Below are positions 35,234 to 43,134 of a stretch of 52,502 nt of DNA, piece by piece; the first letter of the stretch is position 1, and each line of letters opens with the position of its first letter. A program made the position numbers and the translations under genes. The stretch spans positions 1 through 52,502 of the forward strand of contig JAGNHB010000040.1 of the NCBI GenBank assembly GCA_018001935.1, written 5' to 3'. Source of the stretch: Acidobacteriota bacterium. Lineage in GTDB: Bacteria > Acidobacteriota > JAAYUB01. The notes under the pieces are model-generated. The model was not told the DNA's origin. It ran no database searches and worked only from the letters and a program-made list of their open reading frames with translations.

Positions 35234-35279
35234 TCCCTGCCCTGCACGCGCCCGCGCGATTGTTCCCGCCCCCTCCCCA

Positions 35280-35400
35280 GGTATCGCTATTGGTATCGGT
35301 ATCGGTATCGCTATCGGTATCGCTATCGGTATCGCTATCGGTATCGCCATCGCCATCGCCCTCGCTCTCGCTCTCGCCCTCGCTGTCGCCCTCGCCCTCG
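35280..35400. repeat. Hexanucleotide tandem repeat (microsatellite)
   Basis: GGTATC and GCTATC units alternate about a dozen times, then decay into GCCATC, GCCCTC and GCTCTC units. The register is strictly six bases throughout. It lies between the convergent MBL and Rossmann-protein genes and could be neutral, structural, or a recombination hotspot. Confidence 0.9.
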
Positions 35401-35404
35401 AACC

Positions 35405-36115
35405 CTACTTCCACACCCCTGTTGTCCCAATGTTTTTTAAGGACAGGGCCGAGGTGACGCCGTGGCAGCGGCTGGCCGTGCTCACCAGGAACAGGTCCCC
35501 CCGGTTTTTCCCTTGCCGGATCTCCCGGATCAGCCTGGCCAGGTCGCCCGGCGGAAAGCCTCCGACCCCGGGCGCGAGCTGGCGGCTGTGGATGACCCGC
35601 GGGACGAAGGGGCCTTCCAGCGTGGCGAGAATCCGGTGAAGAGGCCTCCGGCGGCGCTTGCCGGTGACCGTGCAGCAGCGCGCGGGGGCCGGGCAGTCCT
35701 CGGGGCAGCGAAAGTCGGCGAGACTGGTGTAGAGATCGCCGGTCGGGCCCCGCAGGGGATTGGGCAAGCCGGGGAGTTCCGGGACCGCTTCACGCCTCCC
35801 TCCCAGGGGGCGTGCCTGCGCCAGGAGGCACTCGAAGGCGACGTGGAGCGGCAGGGCGGGGACGACGTACCCGAAAGCCGGGCCCTCGGCCAGGAAGCGG
35901 CCCAGGACGGCGATCCCGTCGTCGCGGACGGTTTCCACGGGGAACCGGGACAGCGCCCGGAGCGCCGCCCCCTCCCGGTCCACCACCACGACCCTCGCGC
36001 CGGGCTCGCGGTCCAGGAGGACCCTCGCGGCCCGCCGCCCGAAGTGACCGGCCCCGAGGACGAGGTAAGCACCGGTCGCCCGGGATGCCTTCCCGCTGTC
36101 GGGAACGTTGTCCAT
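35405..36115 (-). CDS. NAD(P)-binding Rossmann protein with cysteine-rich C-terminal half
   Basis: This 236-residue protein has an N-terminal TrkA-N-like Rossmann fold: YLVLGAGHFGRRAARVLL, VVVVDREGAALRAL, then VVPALPLHVAFECLLA. The C-terminal half has conserved-looking cysteines, FRCPEDCPAPARCCTVTG, and a tail STASRCHGVTSAL, suggesting metal or Fe-S binding. I recall similar uncharacterised TrkA-N-like proteins but no assigned function. The ATG at 36115 opens the Rossmann domain; the frame extends to 36235, which is less likely. A second copy of its C-terminal tail exists as a fragment at 39702-39779. Confidence 0.65.
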   Translation of the reverse strand: MDNVPDSGKASRATGAYLVLGAGHFGRRAARVLLDREPGARVVVVDREGAALRALSRFPVETVRDDGIAVLGRFLAEGPAFGYVVPALPLHVAFECLLAQARPLGGRREAVPELPGLPNPLRGPTGDLYTSLADFRCPEDCPAPARCCTVTGKRRRRPLHRILATLEGPFVPRVIHSRQLAPGVGGFPPGDLARLIREIRQGKNRGDLFLVSTASRCHGVTSALSLKNIGTTGVWK

Positions 36116-36286
36116 CGTCGCGTCCCCCCCCGCGGTCGTTCTCGTCCCATTATCCTTCACAAACCCGTGGATGGCCACCGCTATCCGTGGCGGACCACCG
36201 TCCCCAACTTCAAAAATCTGCCCGACGCACGTCATTGTCTGCTAAACTGGGGTTGTTGAATTCCAAGCTCGACAAGGGAGGCGGAG

Positions 36287-37996
36287 ATGTCTACAAACAG
36301 CCGGCGAAAACAGGCGTCCGCGACGTTCCGGATGGTCTCGGCCCTGGTGCTCGTCCTCTCGGTTCTGGCAGGGGTGACCTGCCTGGCCCAGTCCGACCGG
36401 ATCGAGAAGCTCAACCGCCTCATCCGGGAACACAAGCTGCTCTGGACCGCCGGGGAAACCCCCCTGACCCAACTGGACGAGCCGCAGCGCCGCCAGCTGG
36501 CGGGCGGCTGGCCGACGCCGGCCTCCCAGGTCGATCCGGCCCGGGTCTGGGACCCGGGAGCGGAAGGCCTGTCCCCCCACCTGTATCCCGCCGCCTACGA
36601 CCTTCGCGACCTGGGGGTGATCTCGCCGGTGAAGAACCAGGGCGGCTGCGGCAGTTGCTGGGCCTTTGCGGCGGTCGCCAACCTGGAAGCGCTTCAGTTG
36701 CAGGCGGGGATGACTTTTCAGGGCCTTTCGGAGCAGGCGGTGCTGAACTGTACCGACGGAACCTGCTCCGGGTGGTACCTGAACACGACCTTCGACTACC
36801 TGCAGAGCAGCGGCGCCCCTTCCGACACCGAGGTGCCCTACCTGGGGTCGAAGCAGGCCTGCTCGGGCTTCACGAAGATCGGCCAGGTCCTCTCCTGGGA
36901 GTGGGTCAACCCCTCGGGGACCGCCAGCGACTACTACGACGACCTCATCAAGACCTGGATCTACACGTCGCACAAACCGGTTTCCTGCCGCATGGAAGTG
37001 TATGACAGCTTTTACGATTACTCCACCGGGATCTACGAGCACATCCCGGGAGAGACCAACTGGGGGGGGCACTTCGTGCTCATCGTTGGCTGGGGCAGCT
37101 CGGCCGGTGTCGATTACTGGATCTGCAAGAACTCGTGGGGGACCTATTGGGGCCAGTCGGGGTACTTTTTCATCCGGAAGCAGGATTCGGTGATCGGCAC
37201 CTGGGCCATCGGCGCGGAAGCCCGGACCGCCCTCACCACCGACGCCATGGCCTGGGTCAACGACACGACCGGCGCCCTGAGCACCTGGACGCTGAACAAG
37301 GGCACGGGCGCCCTGTTCGACAGTTTCGGCTACACCATCACCGGCTGGAGTTGCAACGCGTTCCACCGCTCCCTCGACGGGACCGGCGCCCTGCTCTGGT
37401 CGAATGCCTCCACCGGGAGTGCGAGTGTCTGGACCGTCAACGCCCTGACAGGCGGGTACGCTTCCGCCTTCGGTTACACCGTTCCCGGCTGGACGGCGGC
37501 CCACTACCGCCCCGACGGTACCGGCAAGGGTCACCTTCTCTGGACCAGGAACACGGGGGGGCCGGTCAGTATCTGGACAGTCAACGCGACGACCGGGGCC
37601 TACCTGGGCGCCATCGGCTTCGACGTGCCGGGCTGGACCGCCCGCAGCTACCAGTCCTGCCCGGACGGAAACGGGAGGCTCCTGTGGACGCACGATGCCT
37701 CGGGCAGCGCCAGCATCTGGACCGTCGACGCCACGACGGGCGCCTATGTCGGGAACCTGGGCTACACGGTGACCGGGTGGCGCGCGGTCGAGTTCTCCCG
37801 CAACAACGACGGCACCGGCAATCTCGCCTGGGTCAACACCACGTCGGGTGCGGTGAGCGTCTGGACCATCCAGTTGTCCACGGGTTCCGTCACCGGCTCA
37901 CGAGGCTACTCCGCCGGCGGCTGGAGGTGCGCCTGCTTTGACCGCTGGGTGAACCCCGGCGGCACCGTGCTCAGGCCGCCGGAACTTCCGTGGTGA
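36287..37996 (+). CDS. Secreted papain-family (C1A) protease with five C-terminal repeats
   Basis: This 569-residue protein has a membrane signal (about 16-35), a short propeptide, and a papain domain (about 104-315) with oxyanion glutamine and catalytic cysteine in NQGGCGSCWAF (C124), H262 in NWGGHFVLIVGWG and N282 in CKNSWGTYWG. The catalytic set is complete. Residues about 320-560 are five repeats of about 48 residues with the pattern LLW.N..TG..SIWTVN.TTG.Y....GY.V.GW. I do not recognise this repeat as a named domain; its aromatic spacing suggests a beta-propeller or carbohydrate-binding solenoid. GGGAGG precedes the ATG. Confidence 0.9.
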   Translation: MSTNSRRKQASATFRMVSALVLVLSVLAGVTCLAQSDRIEKLNRLIREHKLLWTAGETPLTQLDEPQRRQLAGGWPTPASQVDPARVWDPGAEGLSPHLYPAAYDLRDLGVISPVKNQGGCGSCWAFAAVANLEALQLQAGMTFQGLSEQAVLNCTDGTCSGWYLNTTFDYLQSSGAPSDTEVPYLGSKQACSGFTKIGQVLSWEWVNPSGTASDYYDDLIKTWIYTSHKPVSCRMEVYDSFYDYSTGIYEHIPGETNWGGHFVLIVGWGSSAGVDYWICKNSWGTYWGQSGYFFIRKQDSVIGTWAIGAEARTALTTDAMAWVNDTTGALSTWTLNKGTGALFDSFGYTITGWSCNAFHRSLDGTGALLWSNASTGSASVWTVNALTGGYASAFGYTVPGWTAAHYRPDGTGKGHLLWTRNTGGPVSIWTVNATTGAYLGAIGFDVPGWTARSYQSCPDGNGRLLWTHDASGSASIWTVDATTGAYVGNLGYTVTGWRAVEFSRNNDGTGNLAWVNTTSGAVSVWTIQLSTGSVTGSRGYSAGGWRCACFDRWVNPGGTVLRPPELPW

Positions 37997-38034
37997 GCGG
38001 CGTTTCAAAGTGAGTGTCCCCCAATCCGGAGGCC

Positions 38035-39594
38035 TCAGTTCAGCTTCCCGAGAAGGACCACGAGGTCGGCGGCGTCGGTGCGGCCGTCGGCGTCGACATC
38101 TGCCGCCAGCACCCCCGCCGGAGGAAGAATGATGGACCCCGCCAGCCCGGCAGCCAGGAGGCAGGCGTCCGCGATGCTTACCACCCCGTCGAGACTGACG
38201 TCTCCCCGGAGGACCGCCGTCAACCGGATCACGGCACGCCCGGGCACACTCACCTCGGCGCCGTACGGAAGGGTCGTCACGATCCCTTCCGCCGCATCGC
38301 TCACGGTCTGCAGTTCCAGGGCGCAGTCGGCCAGGGTCCCGCCCCAGGGAGGTTCCGCGGCCCAGTCGACGGCGGCGTCGCCGGGGTTGGCGGCGAGGAA
38401 GACCAGGGGCGCCCCCGTGGCCGCGCGCCCCGCGAGCAGCCGGAACGCGGGGGCCGAGCCGTCAACAACGCTCACGGCGAGACGATCCGTGCACGCCGCG
38501 ACCGTCTCCGACCACAAGCGGAAGGCCAGGGCGATCTTCTTGGGTCGCCCGTCGGCGTAGAAGAGGCCGTAGAATTGCGGGAGGGCGATGTTCGGGTCGT
38601 TTCCCCGGTAGAAGGTGGCTTCCGTCACCCCGTTTTCCTGGAGGGCGATCCAGCCGGCGGTGTTGATGGCCGCCCCCAGCCCGTGGCAACGCAGTTCCAG
38701 GGCCGTCTCGGGATCGACGCCACTGTGGTTGATGTCGGTGTTGTACTCCGTGTTCACGCTCTCGACGGCCGTGTACCCCCGGACGTCGAGTTCCGCCCGG
38801 TAGAAGGCGGCGACGTTGTCGTACTCGGACGGCTCGTTGGTGTAGAGGTGCCACGAGAAGAAATCGAGAGGCGCCCCGGCCGCCTTCACCCGGTCGAGGA
38901 AGGCCCGGGTCCAGTCGCGGCCCTGGGGGGCGAGGGCGCCGGCCGGGGTGACGCCGGGGCCGCCCACCTTGAGCCCGGGGAAAGCGGCGCGCAGGGCCTG
39001 CGCCGTGCGGACATAGAGGTCGTAGAATTCCTCCCGCGTGCGGGGAGCGGGCCAGAACTGGGCGTTGTCCGGCTCGTTCCAGATCTCGGCGTACCGGAAG
39101 CCCGAGACGAACCCGTTCCACTGGCCCTCCCGGTAGTGCCGCAGCACCTCCACCGCGGCCGCGGCCCAGTTGGCCCTTTCCTGGGTTCCCACCGGGGGTT
39201 TGGCGTTGTTCCACGAGTCGCCCAGCCGGAAGAAGACCTCGAAGCCGGCGTCCAGGATCTTGGCATAGTGCGCGTCGCTCTGGGTGAAATTGTAAGAGGC
39301 GGGGTCGGAAGGGTCCTTCGTCCGGTCAGGGTAGAGAACGGCCATGTCCAGCGGGCCGTAGTAATCGTGGGTTCGGACCGAATGGACGCCGACCTGGCGG
39401 TAGGCCCCGGTGACGTCGGCGTTCCCGGGCTCCCCGCAGGCCATCGGGCCGGCGTTGACGCCGAGGAGCGGCCGGATGGGCCCCGCCGCGTCACCGACCC
39501 GGAACGTCACGTCGGCGGCCGGGGCGGCGAAGGCGAACAGGCAGCAACAAAGGAATGGAACCCGGGCGATCCGTCCGATACGCGGCATTTCCAT
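38035..39594 (-). CDS. Secreted glycoside hydrolase (GH39-like) with C-terminal dockerin
   Basis: This 519-residue protein starts at the ATG at 39594 (AAGGGGGAT upstream; M at 39588 is also possible) with a Cys-rich signal peptide (ARVPFLCCCLFAFAAPAA). The catalytic (beta/alpha)8 barrel shows acid/base E174 in EIWNEPDNAQFW and a probable nucleophile E283 in VNTEYNTD, the layout of clan GH-A families such as GH39 (beta-xylosidase/iduronidase type). It ends with a type I dockerin of two EF-hand-like repeats, GDVSLDGVVSIADACLLA and ADVDADGRTDAADLVVLLG. The frame continues upstream to 39861 through unrelated DNA and is not coding there. The substrate is unknown; no cohesin is visible. Confidence 0.85.
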   Translation of the reverse strand: MEMPRIGRIARVPFLCCCLFAFAAPAADVTFRVGDAAGPIRPLLGVNAGPMACGEPGNADVTGAYRQVGVHSVRTHDYYGPLDMAVLYPDRTKDPSDPASYNFTQSDAHYAKILDAGFEVFFRLGDSWNNAKPPVGTQERANWAAAAVEVLRHYREGQWNGFVSGFRYAEIWNEPDNAQFWPAPRTREEFYDLYVRTAQALRAAFPGLKVGGPGVTPAGALAPQGRDWTRAFLDRVKAAGAPLDFFSWHLYTNEPSEYDNVAAFYRAELDVRGYTAVESVNTEYNTDINHSGVDPETALELRCHGLGAAINTAGWIALQENGVTEATFYRGNDPNIALPQFYGLFYADGRPKKIALAFRLWSETVAACTDRLAVSVVDGSAPAFRLLAGRAATGAPLVFLAANPGDAAVDWAAEPPWGGTLADCALELQTVSDAAEGIVTTLPYGAEVSVPGRAVIRLTAVLRGDVSLDGVVSIADACLLAAGLAGSIILPPAGVLAADVDADGRTDAADLVVLLGKLN

Positions 39595-39701
39595 GTCCCG
39601 ATCCCCCTTCCGGGCGCCCGCCCGGTTTCGTCCGGCGATGCAGAGTGTAACCCCCGATCGTTCGCCGGGTTTCACCCACTTTCCGGGGAGGGGGCGGGGA
39701 A

Positions 39702-39779
39702 GGAAAGCGCCGAACTGACACCGTGGCAGCGGTTGGCGGTGCTGACCCGGGACCGGTCTCCCCGGATTTCCTTGTGGCC
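39702..39779 (-). pseudogene. Fragment paralogous to the tail of the Rossmann/cysteine-rich protein
   Basis: The minus strand reads HKEIRGDRSRVSTANRCHGV then SSALS, closely matching KNRGDLFLVSTASRCHGVTS at the C-terminus of the 35405 gene. Nothing further upstream matches. It now lies in the leader between the GH gene and the LVIVD gene, and overlaps a promoter on the plus strand. Confidence 0.7.
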
Positions 39780-39800
39780 GGTGCCAGGTCGGCTTATTAT
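39772..39800 (+). promoter_or_regulatory. Candidate sigma-70 promoter of the LVIVD protein
   Basis: TTGTGG (39772-39777) is followed after 17 bp by TATTAT (39795-39800), 73 bp before the ATG at 39873. Confidence 0.5.
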
Positions 39801-39872
39801 GCACAAGACCGATCTCGCCCGCAGGACGGGCGGGCATGGAATCCGAAGTTGAGAAAATCAAGGCGAGGGGTC

Positions 39873-42800
39873 ATGAATCAGTTCCCATTTTCCTTCCGCG
39901 GCAAAAGATCGACAGCCAGGCAGAGAACAGGAGCGCCGGCATCCTGCAGGCGTTCGTTCGTCGATACGATACAGCTGGTCGACAGGATGGCGGCACTTCT
40001 CAGGCTTTTTTCGGTGTTGTCGGAATCGAGGCTCCCATGCAGCATTCCGGCGATGTTGTTCCTGGGTGTCTTCGGGTCTCTGCTAGCCGCGCAGGACAAC
40101 CTTCCCCGGATGGTATCCGAATACGGGACGAACTGGTATGGCGAGGTCTGCATGGATGGGAGCCACGCCTATTACATCAGCCCGAACACCGGCCTCGACA
40201 TCTTCGACGTCTCGGATCCCTCGCGGCCGGTGAAGACGGCCCGGTACGACTGTCATTACATTTGCGACGCTTTCGCCGTCCGGTCGGGAATCGCCTATCT
40301 CCCTTGCTACGATGATCTCGAGATCCTGGATGTGTCGGACGACACCACCCCGCGCCGAATCGGCCTCCTGACACTGCCCAACGCCTATTTCAGAGCCGCC
40401 TCCCTCGAGGGCAACCTCCTGTTCCTGGGAGACAACACGTCCTACGGGCAGCGGGGGTTGAGGATCGTGGACGTCACGAACCCGCGCAACCCCATCCTCC
40501 GGGCGTCGCTGGCACTCCCGGGGGTCTCGGTCGGCATGGCGGTCTGCGGGGATTACGTTTACGTCGCCGATTCGACGTCTTCCAAGCTCTTCGTCGTTCG
40601 GGTGGCGAACCCGGATGCGCCCCAACTTGCCGCTACGATCTCCCGAAGCATCGCTCCAAACCGTATCAAGGTCCACGACAATCACCTCTATCTTCTGGAA
40701 TCCGGGGGTATAAGTATCATGAGCCTGGCGGATCCCGTCGCCCCCGCCGAGGTCGGCCGAATCGTGTGCGGTTCATTGGTAGTGGATATCGATTTCAAGC
40801 CCCCCTACGCCTTTTTCACCCAGAGCGACACCGCCAATGGGTTCGAAGGGCTGAGGGTCTTCGACGTCGGCGACCCGGCTCATCCCGTGAACGTCGGGCG
40901 GGCGGCTCTCGAGATCTCTCTCGTCGGGCTCGCCGTGTCGGGAGACCGGGTATTCACGAGTCAGCAATTTGGTGGCCTCCTCGTATTCGATGCATCCGAT
41001 CCCCGGACCCTTCGGATCGCATCGGAGAACCGGCAAAACAAGAACCTGGTGAACATGGCCTCCGACGGCTCCCACGCGTATGCCGTCAGCGGGGGGAAGG
41101 ATTTTGTCGTCTACGACCACTCCGCGCCCGACGCCCCGGTCATCCGGGGGAAATGCACCCTGCCGTTCGTCCCGAACCGCATGTTTCTCTTCCCTCCCCA
41201 TGCTTACGTGGGCGAGTCGTTCGGCTACGGGAACGTCGCCGTCGATTTTTCGGACCCCATGGCGCCCGTGGTCGTCGGCAACGTCGATCCCAATTCCTTC
41301 GGCAGTTATTCGGCAGCCGTCGTCGATGATTCGCGACTCTACCTCGGTGACGGAAGCGTGATGTACATCCTGGAACAAGTCTCGCCACTTTCCTTTTCCC
41401 GGCTCTCGACCCTGTACCTGCAGGGGAATGTCAACGACATCCGGGTCATCGGCGACCTGGCCTATGTGGTCTGTGATGACAATTTCTTCGTGGTCAGAGT
41501 CTACGATTCGTCCTATCCCCGTATTCTGGGGACCTGCAACATTCCCGGACTGAGGGGGAAAGTGCAAATCCTCAACGGGCGGGCCTATGTCGCGGGGGGG
41601 CTCCCCAATGACCCCGAGTTGTTCGTGCTCGACGTCTCTGTCGTCGTCACCCCACGGTTGGTGTGGCAGCGCAAGGTCGCACGGAGACCGGTCGATACGT
41701 TGCTGGAAAGCGGCCGGTTCTTCGTCCTCGAAAAGGACCTCTCCTACCCGGGGTCGGTGCTGCTCGCCTACGACCTGTCAAACCCGGATCAACCCGCCGA
41801 AATGGCGGAAATCTCGATCGAACAGGATAATTTCAAGATGTGCCGGGCGGGCGGTTTCGCCCTGGCGGCCGGGACTCCAGGCCTGACCAGCATCGACCTC
41901 TCCCAACCCCGCGACCTGCCGGTCCTGTCCCGGACCAGCTTGGCCTACCCCTGTCTTCACCTGGCCGTCCAGGGCTCTTTTGTCTATTCCGCGAGCTATG
42001 ACAGGCTGGAGGTCATCGATTTTTCCGACCGGATGTTCCCTTACCAGGCCGCGCTGTTTCCGCTACCGGATTACGGGACCGAAATCGCTGTCGCCGGGCG
42101 GTATGTGGTCGTGGGTGTGAAGGATCTCGCCGGCGTGTTCCTCGACGTCGCGAACCCCTTCGACCCCCAACCCGTCGCCGTCGACCCACCCATCCTGGGC
42201 ATACGGTCCGTGAAGGCTCGGGGGAACCTCGCCTACATCGCGTCGGACTACCAGGGCCTGGTCATCGTGGACGTTTCGTCCAGTCCGCCCGCCGTCGTCG
42301 GCAGCTTCCCCTCGGTCAACGGGACTCTGCAGATCTCCGATGACGGGAAAGCGCTGTTCGTCGTTGGCGGTTCTTTCATCCACTCCCTCGATGTCTCGAA
42401 TCCAGCCAGCCCGTCCTTGATCAGCACCTACAGCCATTACAGCCTCAAGCAGCTCAACGTGAGCGCTCTCAACCATGCCATTCTGTACGTCAACGGGTAC
42501 GACGACACCATCATCGGGGCGGTCAACGTCGCAAACCCGGCCGCCCCGCAGTTGATCAACACTTTCAACCTGAAGGAGATGGACGGAATTTCCGCCCACG
42601 AAGCCCTGCCCTGCAGGCAACTCTGGACCGACGGGAGCTACCTTTATGGGGCCATCGCCAAAATGGGATACCCGATGGTGGTCATCGACTACTCCAACGT
42701 GGTCGAACCCCGGTGGGTGACCTACCTGGAGCACGGTGTCGAGGGGATGGCGGGCTGCAAGAGCGGGGATTTCCATTTTCTGGGGACCCGGTCGCCCGGC

Positions 42801-43022
42801 AAGGTCATCCTGATGCAATCCGGGGTCCCGGGCGACCTGGACGGAAACTCCACCGTGAATGCCGCCGACCTGGTTCTTTTTTGGGATTCCCTGTCCGGGA
42901 CCCTCGGGCGGCCCGGCCCGTCGAGGCCTTTCGCGGAGTGCCTGGCCGATTTCAACCGGGACGGGTCGGTGGATGTGCTGGATGGCCTCTTGATGGAGAT
43001 CCAGGTCGTCACCCCGGAGTGA
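39873..43022 (+). CDS. Secreted LVIVD-repeat propeller protein with dockerin-like end
   Basis: This 1049-residue protein has an unusually long N-terminus before its hydrophobic signal (about 51-75, AMLFLGVFGSLLAAQ). A later ATG at 39987 would shorten it, but GCGAGGGG supports 39873. Most of it is a long series of LVIVD-type beta-propeller blades: LDIFDVSDPSRPV, LEILDVSDDTTPRRIG, LRIVDVTNPRNPI, LLVFDASDPRTLR, LVIVDVSSSPPAVVG and others. The C-terminus has two EF-hand-like loops, GDLDGNSTVNAADLVLFW and ADFNRDGSVDVLDGLLME, like a type I dockerin. The role is probably extracellular binding or display; no enzymatic motif is seen. Confidence 0.85.
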   Translation: MNQFPFSFRGKRSTARQRTGAPASCRRSFVDTIQLVDRMAALLRLFSVLSESRLPCSIPAMLFLGVFGSLLAAQDNLPRMVSEYGTNWYGEVCMDGSHAYYISPNTGLDIFDVSDPSRPVKTARYDCHYICDAFAVRSGIAYLPCYDDLEILDVSDDTTPRRIGLLTLPNAYFRAASLEGNLLFLGDNTSYGQRGLRIVDVTNPRNPILRASLALPGVSVGMAVCGDYVYVADSTSSKLFVVRVANPDAPQLAATISRSIAPNRIKVHDNHLYLLESGGISIMSLADPVAPAEVGRIVCGSLVVDIDFKPPYAFFTQSDTANGFEGLRVFDVGDPAHPVNVGRAALEISLVGLAVSGDRVFTSQQFGGLLVFDASDPRTLRIASENRQNKNLVNMASDGSHAYAVSGGKDFVVYDHSAPDAPVIRGKCTLPFVPNRMFLFPPHAYVGESFGYGNVAVDFSDPMAPVVVGNVDPNSFGSYSAAVVDDSRLYLGDGSVMYILEQVSPLSFSRLSTLYLQGNVNDIRVIGDLAYVVCDDNFFVVRVYDSSYPRILGTCNIPGLRGKVQILNGRAYVAGGLPNDPELFVLDVSVVVTPRLVWQRKVARRPVDTLLESGRFFVLEKDLSYPGSVLLAYDLSNPDQPAEMAEISIEQDNFKMCRAGGFALAAGTPGLTSIDLSQPRDLPVLSRTSLAYPCLHLAVQGSFVYSASYDRLEVIDFSDRMFPYQAALFPLPDYGTEIAVAGRYVVVGVKDLAGVFLDVANPFDPQPVAVDPPILGIRSVKARGNLAYIASDYQGLVIVDVSSSPPAVVGSFPSVNGTLQISDDGKALFVVGGSFIHSLDVSNPASPSLISTYSHYSLKQLNVSALNHAILYVNGYDDTIIGAVNVANPAAPQLINTFNLKEMDGISAHEALPCRQLWTDGSYLYGAIAKMGYPMVVIDYSNVVEPRWVTYLEHGVEGMAGCKSGDFHFLGTRSPGKVILMQSGVPGDLDGNSTVNAADLVLFWDSLSGTLGRPGPSRPFAECLADFNRDGSVDVLDGLLMEIQVVTPE

Positions 43023-43053
43023 TTTCCGTTTGAAGTCCGGGCTGGTTGGTTCG

Positions 43054-43082
43054 CGCGGGGCAAATGACGGTTCCGCCCCGCG
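43054..43082. terminator. Possible hairpin between convergent genes
   Basis: CGCGGGGC and GCCCCGCG form a perfect 8-bp stem with a 13-base loop, between the convergent LVIVD and M56-PBP genes. No T-tract follows, so it may be structural only. Confidence 0.35.
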
Positions 43083-43134
43083 GGGGACGGAAACCGGCCG
43101 GGGCGGGAGTCCCGGCAAAAAGTGTTGAAGAAAA

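Noticed and set aside
35111..35414. Dipeptide-repeat frames (IAIP, DSDT) over the microsatellite
   Set aside because: Direct translation of a six-base tandem repeat lying between two genes; no start site or independent coding evidence.
39594..39861. N-terminal extension of the GH-dockerin gene
   Set aside because: It contains a decayed paralogous tail in another frame and lies upstream of a clear signal peptide and ribosome site.
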